A DNA stretch of 5,896 nucleotides from a bacterium HR41 (GTDB lineage: Bacteria; Actinomycetota; Thermoleophilia; Solirubrobacterales; Thermoleophilaceae). The notes below the pieces were generated by a model. It was not told the DNA's origin and made no database searches. It saw only the letters and a list, made by a program, of their open reading frames with translations. Location of the stretch: assembly GCA_002898855.1 (NCBI GenBank), contig BEIR01000092.1, forward strand, positions 1 through 5,896. The letters are read 5' to 3'. The number at the start of each line of letters is the position of its first letter. Position 1 is the stretch's first letter. Positions 1-5,896 of this stretch are shown here, piece after piece. The position numbers and the translations under genes are program-made.

Positions 1-588
1 GCCGTCTGCAACCTGATCCGTATCACCGCTGGCGAGGTACGCGTTTTCGGCGAACCGGCCGACTCGCTGCGTGCGCGCTCGTGGGTGGGGCTCGCCGAGC
101 AGGACATCAACCTTGACCGCTTCCTTACGGTGCGCGAAACGCTCGTCTACCACGGCGGCTACTTCGGCATGTCGAAGGCCGAGGCGGAGGAGCGCGCGGA
201 GGAGATGATCCGCGCCTTTGACCTCGACACGAAGGCCGACGTGCGGGCCCCGCGGCTGTCGGGCGGCCAGAAACGGCGCTTGCAGCTGGCGCGCGCGCTG
301 ATGCACCGACCGCGGCTCGTGATCCTCGACGAGCCGACGGCGGGTGTCGACTTCGAGCTGCGGATCGAGCTCTGGCGCTACATCCGCAAGTTGCACGCAG
401 ACGGGACGACGATCCTGCTCACCACGCACTATCTCGAGGAGGCCGAGGAGCTCTGCGACGAGATCGCGTTGATCCGCGACGGCAAGCTGCTCGCCCGCGA
501 CAGCGCTGACGGCTTGCGCGCCCGCTACGAAGCAGAGTCCCTCGCCGAGGTGTACGTGAAAGCGATGGGCGTTGGAGCGGCGGCGTGA
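1..588 (+). CDS. ABC-2 type exporter ATP-binding protein, YadG-like (5' end outside window)
   Basis: Nucleotide-binding subunit of an ABC exporter; it hydrolyses ATP at the inner face of the membrane to drive the permease encoded next to it. The frame is open from base 1, so the start and Walker A are off the left edge. The visible 195 residues show the Q-loop (Q34 in AEQD), the signature LSGGQ (86-90, followed by KRRLQLARAL), Walker B LVILDEP (106-112), the D-loop AGVD (114-117) and the switch histidine H143 in TTHYLEEAEELC. The wording around these motifs (ARALMHRP, DEPTAGVD, TTHYLEEAE) closely follows E. coli YadG as I remember it. A GTG at 85 is not the start, because the ATPase fold clearly continues upstream of it. 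The protein ends soon after the catalytic domain, with no long C-terminal extension as in YadG. Its stop overlaps the permease start by 4 bp, indicating one operon. The substrate cannot be read from the sequence; DrrA-like drug exporters are the main alternative label. Confidence 0.93.
   Translation, partial: AVCNLIRITAGEVRVFGEPADSLRARSWVGLAEQDINLDRFLTVRETLVYHGGYFGMSKAEAEERAEEMIRAFDLDTKADVRAPRLSGGQKRRLQLARALMHRPRLVILDEPTAGVDFELRIELWRYIRKLHADGTTILLTTHYLEEAEELCDEIALIRDGKLLARDSADGLRARYEAESLAEVYVKAMGVGAAA
574..577 (+). promoter_or_regulatory. Ribosome binding site GGAG for the permease GTG start
   Basis: GGAG lies 7 bases before the GTG at 585, inside the end of the ATPase gene, which is good Shine-Dalgarno spacing. 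It favours the overlapping GTGA start, with translational coupling of ATPase and permease. A competing GGAG at 650-653 lies 9 bases before the in-frame ATG at 663, so the start is not settled by this site alone. Confidence 0.4.
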
Positions 589-1418
589 GAGTCCAAGCGA
601 CGCAGACCGCGCCGGCGCAGGCCACCGGCGACCGTATCGAACGAGGGGCGGAGCCCGACGGCATGCGCGGCATGCTGTGGCTGGCGCGCCGCGAGATCCT
701 TCGCTTCAGCAAGGTCTACACGCAGACGATCCTCGCGCCGGTCGTCTCGTCGGCGCTGTTCATCCTCGTCTTCGGGCTCTCGCTGTCGGGCCGGATCCGT
801 GGCATCGACGGAATCCCCTACGACCAGTTCATCGTGCCCGGTTTGGTGGCGATGTCGATGGTGCAGGCCGCCTACTCGAACAACTCCGCAACGATCTTCC
901 AGGCACGCTTCGACCGCTACATCCACGACGTGCTGTCGGCGCCGATGCGCCCGTGGCAGATGACGATCGGATTCCTCGTCGGCGGCGTGTGCCGGGCGCT
1001 GCTGATCGGCGCGCTGTTGGTTGCCGTTGCGGCGCCGCTAACCGGCGTCGGTGTCGCCCACCCGCTGGTCCTCGCGGCCGCCTGCGCGCTCGGGCTGTTG
1101 GCGTTCTCGGCGCTTGGTTTGATCGCGGGGATCTACGCGCAGAGCTGGGACCACACAGCATTCATCCAGAACATCGTGATCGCGCCGCTGGCGTTTGTCG
1201 GCGGGACCTTCTACTCCGTGTCCGTGCTGCCCTCGCCGTGGCAGGAGATCTCGCACGTCAACCCGCTGTTCTTTCTGATCAACGCCTTCCGCTACGGCTT
1301 CCTCGGCCATTCCGACGTCTCGGTCGCCCTGTCGCTCGCGATCTGCGCTGCCCTGGCGCTGCCCCTCTACGCCTGGGCGCAGTGGCTCTTCGCGAGTGGG
1401 AGGAAGCTGAAGGCGTAG
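585..1418 (+). CDS. ABC-2 type transporter permease, YadH-like
   Basis: Integral membrane subunit of the exporter whose ATPase is encoded immediately upstream (GTGA overlap). The 277 residues contain about six hydrophobic segments, near 48-68, 82-100, 127-153, 160-185, 195-216 and 245-268, the ABC2_membrane layout. Family-typical stretches include QFIVPGLVAMSM (81-92), the cytoplasmic FDRYIHDVLSAPM (109-121), VGGTFYSVSVLP (205-216) and NPLFFLINAFRYGFLG (226-241). All have close counterparts in E. coli YadH (FIVPGL, GGVFYSLTLLP, GFRYGFLG). With the GTG at 585 the protein has a hydrophilic, poorly conserved N-terminus of about 26 residues. The internal ATG at 663 (M27) would give a 251-residue protein, closer to YadH length. 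Coupling favours 585 and homology favours 663. The substrate is unknown. No export signal peptide is expected or seen. Confidence 0.92.
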   Translation: MRVQATQTAPAQATGDRIERGAEPDGMRGMLWLARREILRFSKVYTQTILAPVVSSALFILVFGLSLSGRIRGIDGIPYDQFIVPGLVAMSMVQAAYSNNSATIFQARFDRYIHDVLSAPMRPWQMTIGFLVGGVCRALLIGALLVAVAAPLTGVGVAHPLVLAAACALGLLAFSALGLIAGIYAQSWDHTAFIQNIVIAPLAFVGGTFYSVSVLPSPWQEISHVNPLFFLINAFRYGFLGHSDVSVALSLAICAALALPLYAWAQWLFASGRKLKA

Positions 1419-1451
1419 CGCTGGCGGCGTGCGACGGCTCGTCGGCGAACC

Positions 1452-1721
1452 TCAGGCGAAACACTCGATCGTGACGCGGAGGCCGTGCGCGCGAGCGAGC
1501 TTTCGATCCATTGTCAAAAGCGGCACATCGAGGATTTCGGCCAATGCCACGAAGGCCGCGTCGTACGCCGTCAGGTGCGCGCGCAACTCCCAGATCCGAC
1601 CCGTCAACGGCACGTGCGGGTAGCGGCGAATCGCAAGCTGCGCGAGCGAGTCGCGCCACCAGATCCGGACAGTCGCCTACAGGCGCCCCGACGACAGCGG
1701 AGGTGTCGGCGTTACGACCAC
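1452..1721 (-). pseudogene. vapC-type PIN-domain toxin relic (internal deletion and frameshifts)
   Basis: On the minus strand, the frame ending at the TGA at 1454-1452 encodes 74 codons typical of the C-terminal half of an actinobacterial VapC ribonuclease toxin. It includes RRYPHVPLTGRIWELR, then LTAYDAAFVALAE with the third PIN acidic residue, then LLTMDRKLARAHG with the fourth. That frame is closed upstream by a TAG at 1679-1677. A second frame supplies the N-terminal PIN strand ADTSAVVGAPVGD, whose Asp codon lies at 1707-1705. A plausible GTG start at 1721-1719 (MVV) sits in yet another frame step. The intact family is about 130 residues. Here roughly 40-45 residues between the N-terminal strand and the RYP segment are missing, including the conserved Glu helix. 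The reading frame changes twice and a catalytic residue is gone, so no active toxin can be made. Base-calling error could explain single-base shifts but not the missing middle. Confidence 0.78.
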
Positions 1722-1865
1722 GCGCCGTTACGAGCTCAAGCGGGTCGACAGCGACTACTTTGCCGAGGGTTCGTAGCCCCCGGCCGCGCGCCGGCGGCGC
1801 GAGCGAAGACCGCCACGCAGCGCTCGCAGACGACGAGACACCGATACCGCCGGCGAAACTAGAGC
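1722..1865. other. Stretch without a recognisable gene, upstream of the vapC relic
   Basis: A vapB antitoxin gene would normally lie here, just upstream of vapC on the minus strand. I read all three minus frames and found no ribbon-helix-helix, Phd/MazE or AbrB pattern. One frame ends VSRRLRALRG...GGYEPSAK with a stop at 1757-1755 and another continues into the toxin remnant; both look like arginine-rich GC-shadow sequence. The plus-strand frames show nothing either. The stretch probably combines decayed antitoxin sequence with the 5' region of the downstream glycosylase gene. That gene's promoter must lie here or further left, but I see no clear -10/-35 pair. Confidence 0.4.
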
Positions 1866-2654
1866 GTGCCCACAGTGCCACAGCGACCCCCGCGAGCGGC
1901 CGGTACGGCGTACCGTCCTCCGACGGTAGGCGAGCGCCTCGCCGTCGCGCTCGGCGACGAGCGCTGGCCGACCGAGCTCCGCGCGCTTGAGACGGCGATC
2001 GTCGACTGTCGCCGCTGCCCGCGGCTCGTTGCCTGGCGCGAGCGTGTCGCCGAGGAGAAGCGCGCCGCCTTCCGCAACTGGCAGTACTGGGGCCGACCGG
2101 TGCCCGGCTTCGGCGACCCCGAGGCGCGCCTCCTGCTCGTTGGCCTCGCACCGGCGGCGCACGGCGGCAACCGCACCGGCCGCATCTTCACCGGCGACCG
2201 CTCGGGCGACTTCCTGTTCGCCGCGCTGCACCGCGCCGGGCTCGCCAACCAGCCGCAATCGCTCGCACCCGGCGACGGTCTCGAGCTCTCCGGCTGCTTC
2301 ATAACAGCGGCGGTGCGTTGCGCCCCACCCGCGAACAAACCGACACCCGCAGAGCGCGATACTTGCCTCGAGTGGCTCTGTCGCGAACTCGCCCAGCTGC
2401 AGTCGCTGCGAACGGTCGTCGCTTTGGGCAGCTTCGCCTGGAATGCGGTGTTGCGCGCCGACGCCCGCCTCGCTGGCAGTACGACAAAACCGAAACCGCG
2501 TTTCGGGCACGCAGCTGAAGCGACACTCGCCTCCGGTCGCCTGCTAATCGGCTGTTACCACCCCAGCCAACAAAACGTCTTCACCGGACGCCTCACCGAG
2601 GAGATGATCGACAGGGTGCTCGCTCGCGCGGTCGAAAGCGCGGGGCTGCGCTAG
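1866..2654 (+). CDS. udgB: Family 5 (UdgB-type) uracil-DNA glycosylase, iron-sulfur enzyme
   Basis: Base-excision repair enzyme that removes uracil from DNA; UdgB members also act on some other deaminated bases such as hypoxanthine. Motif A is GLAPAAHG (93-100), running into [17 protein letters not shown]. The alanine after GLAP, in place of the polar residue of family 4, is the UdgB hallmark. The Asp of FTGD (D111) is retained. Motif B is HPSQQN (232-237), followed by VFTGRLT. Four cysteines fit a [4Fe-4S] ligand set: C48-x2-C51, C152 (in AAVRCAPP) and C167 (in ERDTCLEW). [11 protein letters not shown] (75-85) is also family-typical. The length of 262 residues is a little long, because about 45 weakly conserved residues precede the first cysteine. 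GTG 1866 gives the longest form; GTG 1875 is an alternative three codons in. Neither has a good Shine-Dalgarno. The gene lies 40 bp before lhr on the same strand, suggesting a repair-linked pair. Confidence 0.93.
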   Translation: MPTVPQRPPRAAGTAYRPPTVGERLAVALGDERWPTELRALETAIVDCRRCPRLVAWRERVAEEKRAAFRNWQYWGRPVPGFGDPEARLLLVGLAPAAHGGNRTGRIFTGDRSGDFLFAALHRAGLANQPQSLAPGDGLELSGCFITAAVRCAPPANKPTPAERDTCLEWLCRELAQLQSLRTVVALGSFAWNAVLRADARLAGSTTKPKPRFGHAAEATLASGRLLIGCYHPSQQNVFTGRLTEEMIDRVLARAVESAGLR

Positions 2655-2679
2655 CCGTTCCGGCCGCCCTCCCCCCGGC

Positions 2680-2685
2680 TACCCT
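2680..2685 (+). promoter_or_regulatory. Possible -10 element (TACCCT) for a leaderless lhr transcript
   Basis: TACCCT fits the actinobacterial TANNNT -10 pattern. It ends 9 bases before the GTG at 2695, so transcription could begin at or within a few bases of the start codon. No Shine-Dalgarno precedes this GTG, which fits a leaderless mRNA. No clear -35 is seen, and a 6-base degenerate match can arise by chance in the 40-base gap. Co-transcription from udgB remains possible. Confidence 0.27.
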
Positions 2686-2694
2686 CGCCGGACG

Positions 2695-5600
2695 GTGAGC
2701 TCCGATCCCCTGGCAGTGCTGAGCGCTCCCGTCGCCAACTGGTTTCGCCAAGCCTTCGAGCGCCCGACGCGCGCCCAGGAGCTCGCCTGGCCGGCGATCG
2801 CCGCCGGCGAGAACGTGCTCGTCTCAGCGCCAACCGGATCCGGCAAGACGCTCGCGGCGTTCCTCTGCGGCATCGACCACCTGGTGCGCAAGCTCGGCGC
2901 TGCGAGCGCCGCTCAAGCGGCGAAGACAGGGGATACCGAAGAGCGCGGCGAGGGGATCCACATCGTCTACGTCTCGCCGCTGAAAGCGCTGTCCTACGAC
3001 GTCGAGCGCAACTTGCGCACTCCCTTGCGCGGCATCGCCACTCAGCCTGGCGGCGAGGCGGCCGCGGCGATCCGCGTCGGCTTGCGGACCGGCGACACCC
3101 CGCAGCGCGAGCGTCGCGCGATGTTGCGACACCCGCCCCACATCCTGATCACCACCCCCGAGTCGCTGTATCTGATGTTGACCTCGCAGGCGCGCGAGCT
3201 GTTCGCGACCTGCGAGTGCGTGATCGTCGACGAGGTGCACGCTCTCGCGCCGAGCAAGCGCGGGGCGCACCTGGCGATCACGCTCGAACGCCTCGAGGCT
3301 GCGGCCGGCCGAGCGCTCCAACGCATCGGCCTGTCAGCGACGGCCTCGCCGCTGGAGGAGGTCGGCCGCTTCCTCGTCGGCACCGGACGCAGCTGCCGCG
3401 TGCTCGACGCGGGCGAGAAACCCCGTCTCGACCTCGAGATCTGCGTGCCCGTCGACGACATGACCGAGCCCGACAGCGGCGCGGAGCTCGCCCCCACCGC
3501 CGACGGTGCCGGCGCGCAGCGATCGATCTGGCCCGCGATCTACCCAGCGCTGCTCGAACTCGTCGAAAGCCATCGCTCGACGATCGTCTTCGTCAACAAC
3601 CGCCGCGGCGCCGAGCGGCTGGCGATGCGGCTCAATGAACTCGCGTCCGAGCGGGCAGGAAAGCCGGTCGTGGTGGCTCGCGCCTACCACGGTTCGCTTT
3701 CGCGCGAAGAGCGCAACAGCGTCGAAGAGCTGCTCAAAGCCGGCGAGATTCCGTGCATCGTTGCGACCTCGTCGCTCGAGCTCGGCATCGACATGGGCGC
3801 TGTCGATCTGGTGGTGCAAGTCGAGTCGCCCAAGGCCGTCGCCACCGGCCTTCAACGCGTTGGGCGGGCCGGTCACGGCGTCGGTGAGGTCTCGAAAGGG
3901 CGCGTGTTCCCGAAGTTCCGTGCCGACCTTCTGGAAGCAACAGTGGTGTGCCAGCGGATGCGCGACGGCGCGATCGAACAGATCCGTGTACCCCGCAATC
4001 CGCTCGACGTGCTCTGCCAGCAGATCGTCGCCATCGCCGCCAGTGAAGAAGAGGTGTCGGTAGCCAAGTTGCACGCGCTCGTGCGTCGCGCCTGGCCGTT
4101 CGCCGAGCTCTCGCGCGAGCTGCTGTGCGAGGTGCTTGACATGCTCGACGGGCGCTACCCGTCGGAACAGTTCGCCGAGCTGCGCCCGCGGATCGTCTGG
4201 GACCGCGTCGCCGACACGATCCGCCCGCGCAAGGGGGCACGGCAACTGGCGACGGTCAACGCCGGGACGATTCCCGACCGTGGCCTTTACGGCGTGCACC
4301 TACCCGACGGGCGCCGTGTCGGCGAGCTCGATGAGGAGATGGTTTACGAGGCGCGCCCCGGTCAGACCTTTCTGCTCGGTGCGACCACCTGGCGGATCGA
4401 AGAGATCACCCACGATCGGGTGATCGTCACGCCGGCGCCCGGCCTGCCCGGGATGGTTCCCTTCTGGCGCGGTGAGGGCGCCGGGCGACCGAGCGAGCTG
4501 GGGCGCGCGGTCGGTGAGTTCGTCCGCCAAGCGGCCGACGCCGATCCGGCCGCGCTCGCGCGCCGCTGCCACCTTGACGAGCGCGCGGCGCGCAACCTCG
4601 TCGCCTACTTGCGCGAGCAACGTGCTGCGACCGGCACCCTCCCGTCCGACCGCGCTGTGGTCGTCGAGCGCTTCCGGGACGAGATCGGCGACTGGCGGTT
4701 GTGCGTGCTCTCCCCCTGGGGCGGGCGGGTGCACGCAGCGTGGGCGCTAGCGATCTCGGCGCGGGTGCGCGACGAGCTCGGCATTGAGTGCGACGCGATC
4801 TGGTCGGACGACGGCGTCGTACTGCACCTCCCCGACGCCGAAGAGCCGCCACGCGGCGAGATCGCGCTCGTCGAACCCGACGCGCTCGAAGACCTCGTCG
4901 TCCGCGAGCTGCGCGGCTCGGCGCTGTTCGGCGCGCGCTTCCGCGAGAACGCCGCCCGCGCGCTGCTCCTGCCGAAAACGCGTCCGGGCCGGCGGACACC
5001 GCTCTGGCAGCAGCGACTCAAGGCGCAGTCGCTGCTCGAAGTGGCGGGCCGCTATCCGCGCTTTCCGATCGTCCTCGAGACCTACCGCGAGTGCTTGCGC
5101 GACGTGCTCGACCTACCGGCACTGGAGACACTGTTGCGCTCGATCGCAAGCGGCGAGGTGGCGTTCGTCGAGGTCGAAACCGATCGCGCTTCGCCGTTCG
5201 CGTCGTCGCTGCTGTTCGACTACGTCGCGACGTACATGTACGAGGGCGACACGCCCAACGCCGAACGGCGTGCCGCAGCCCTCGCTCTCGACCGCGATCT
5301 GTTGCGCGAGCTGCTCGGACAGGAGGAGCTGCGGGAGCTTCTCGACGCCGACGCTATCGCCGAGGTCGAAGCCGAGCTCCAGCGCACGCACGAGCGCCGG
5401 CGGGCGGCCAACGCCGACGAGCTGCTCGACGTGCTGCGCGCCGTCGGCGACCTGACCGCGAGCGAGATCGCGCTGCGCTGCGTGGGCGTGGTATCGCCGC
5501 GAGCGCTGCTTGCCGAGCTCGAGCGACAGCGGCGCATCGCCCGCGTGCGCATCGCCGGCGAAGAGCGGATCATCGCCGCCGACGAGGCAGGGCTCTACCG

Positions 5601-5896
5601 CGACGCCTTCGGCTGCGCGCCGCCGGCCGGGCTTCCCGAGCGCTTCCTCGCCGACGAGCCCGAAGCTCGGCTGCGGGTCGTACGGCGGTTCGCACGCACG
5701 CGCGGACCGTTCACGAGCGAGCAAGCCAACGCTCGTTTCGGCGTCGACGTGACACCCGAGCTGCGCGAGCTCGAGCGCCGTGGCGAGCTCGTGCGCGGGG
5801 AGCTCCGTCCCGCCGGCAGCGAGCGCGAGTGGTGCTGTCCGGACGTGCTCCGCCGGCTGCGCAGAGCGTCGCTGGCAAGGCTGCGGCGCGAGCTCG
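2695..5896 (+). CDS. lhr: Lhr-family ATP-dependent DNA helicase, long form (3' end outside window)
   Basis: Superfamily 2 helicase of the Lhr type; mycobacterial Lhr is a 3'-to-5' single-strand DNA translocase that unwinds duplexes, preferring RNA:DNA hybrids, and is DNA-damage-associated. The frame stays open for 1067 codons to the right edge. Motifs in order: AQELAW (Q-motif region, about 29-34), Walker A APTGSGKT (45-52), the TTPESLYLML stretch, DEVH (179-182), SAT (214-216), IVFVNNRRGAERL (297-309), AYHGSLSREER (330-340), ATSSLELGIDMG (357-368) and QRVGRAGH (387-394). The Lhr-specific core continues with TTWRIEEIT (W566, perhaps the DNA-stacking Trp known in mycobacterial Lhr), then SPFASSLLFDYV (833-844) and YEGD (849-852). 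From about 860 the C-terminal region of winged-helix type begins (DELLDVLRAVGDLT, RIAGEERIIAADEAGLYRDAFG, EWCCPDVL). Full-length Lhr is about 1,500 residues, so some 450 are missing to the right. The GTG at 2695 fits family N-termini; GTG 2716 is an alternative. Confidence 0.95.
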   Translation, partial: MSSDPLAVLSAPVANWFRQAFERPTRAQELAWPAIAAGENVLVSAPTGSGKTLAAFLCGIDHLVRKLGAASAAQAAKTGDTEERGEGIHIVYVSPLKALSYDVERNLRTPLRGIATQPGGEAAAAIRVGLRTGDTPQRERRAMLRHPPHILITTPESLYLMLTSQARELFATCECVIVDEVHALAPSKRGAHLAITLERLEAAAGRALQRIGLSATASPLEEVGRFLVGTGRSCRVLDAGEKPRLDLEICVPVDDMTEPDSGAELAPTADGAGAQRSIWPAIYPALLELVESHRSTIVFVNNRRGAERLAMRLNELASERAGKPVVVARAYHGSLSREERNSVEELLKAGEIPCIVATSSLELGIDMGAVDLVVQVESPKAVATGLQRVGRAGHGVGEVSKGRVFPKFRADLLEATVVCQRMRDGAIEQIRVPRNPLDVLCQQIVAIAASEEEVSVAKLHALVRRAWPFAELSRELLCEVLDMLDGRYPSEQFAELRPRIVWDRVADTIRPRKGARQLATVNAGTIPDRGLYGVHLPDGRRVGELDEEMVYEARPGQTFLLGATTWRIEEITHDRVIVTPAPGLPGMVPFWRGEGAGRPSELGRAVGEFVRQAADADPAALARRCHLDERAARNLVAYLREQRAATGTLPSDRAVVVERFRDEIGDWRLCVLSPWGGRVHAAWALAISARVRDELGIECDAIWSDDGVVLHLPDAEEPPRGEIALVEPDALEDLVVRELRGSALFGARFRENAARALLLPKTRPGRRTPLWQQRLKAQSLLEVAGRYPRFPIVLETYRECLRDVLDLPALETLLRSIASGEVAFVEVETDRASPFASSLLFDYVATYMYEGDTPNAERRAAALALDRDLLRELLGQEELRELLDADAIAEVEAELQRTHERRRAANADELLDVLRAVGDLTASEIALRCVGVVSPRALLAELERQRRIARVRIAGEERIIAADEAGLYRDAFGCAPPAGLPERFLADEPEARLRVVRRFARTRGPFTSEQANARFGVDVTPELRELERRGELVRGELRPAGSEREWCCPDVLRRLRRASLARLRREL

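Noticed and set aside
1432..1444. Small inverted repeat CGACG-GCT-CGTCG just after the permease stop, considered as a terminator
   Set aside because: The stem is only 5 bp and no T-run follows; such repeats arise by chance at this GC content.
572..1474. Plus-strand open frame of 300 codons overlapping the permease
   Set aside because: It is an arginine-rich out-of-frame shadow. The frame beginning at 585 carries the hydrophobic segments and the ABC-2 motifs.
1279..2151. Long minus-strand open frame (290 codons) spanning the permease end, the relic and the glycosylase
   Set aside because: It is arginine/alanine-rich and antisense to two well-supported genes, and only a short part (around 1705-1650) resembles anything, namely the vapC N-terminal strand. 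The rest is a GC-driven shadow.
3334..4299. Minus-strand open frame of 321 codons inside lhr
   Set aside because: It lies fully antisense to the conserved helicase motifs and shows no family pattern; long antisense frames are expected in GC-rich coding DNA.
5113..5724. Minus-strand open frame of 203 codons inside the lhr C-terminal region
   Set aside because: It is a mirror of the Lhr reading frame with no recognisable domain or ribosome binding site.
4081..5896. Frequent GAGCTC/GAGCTG hexamers, considered as a repeat or signal
   Set aside because: Most fall in frame as Glu-Leu codons in a GC-rich gene, with irregular spacing; codon usage explains them.

Overview
The window is very GC-rich and holds parts or all of four genes plus one gene relic. 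Coding density is high, GTG is used as a start codon, and the gene set combines a family 5 uracil-DNA glycosylase, a long-form Lhr helicase and a VapC relic of a type common in actinobacteria. This points to an actinobacterium (Actinomycetota), possibly a Thermoleophilia-like lineage. That placement is inferred from composition and protein style only.

Layout from left to right. (1) Positions 1-588 (+) are the 3' part of an ABC-2 exporter ATPase gene, entered just after its Walker A motif. (2) Positions 585-1418 (+) encode the partner ABC-2 membrane permease, which overlaps the ATPase stop by 4 bp. Together they form an exporter of the E. coli YadG/YadH type. (3) Positions 1419-1865 contain no intact gene. 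On the minus strand, 1452-1721 is a decayed vapC (PIN-domain toxin) that has lost its middle section and its reading frame. The stretch where a vapB antitoxin would be expected (1722-1865) shows nothing recognisable. (4) Positions 1866-2654 (+) encode a complete UdgB-type uracil-DNA glycosylase with four cysteines for an iron-sulfur cluster. (5) From 2695 (+) to the right edge runs a large open frame of 1067 codons. It encodes an Lhr superfamily 2 helicase with all core motifs and the beginning of the long C-terminal region, and the window edge cuts it off.

Two functional units are visible. The left one is an export pump of unknown substrate. The right one is a DNA repair pair, udgB followed 40 bp later by lhr on the same strand. 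The pairing is notable because Lhr proteins are DNA-damage-associated helicases and the C-terminal region of E. coli Lhr has itself been reported to have uracil-DNA glycosylase activity. The toxin relic lies between the two units, pointing leftward. I see no rRNA, tRNA, CRISPR array, insertion sequence or clear rho-independent terminator. No wholly new system is evident; the udgB-lhr neighbourhood is the most interesting lead.
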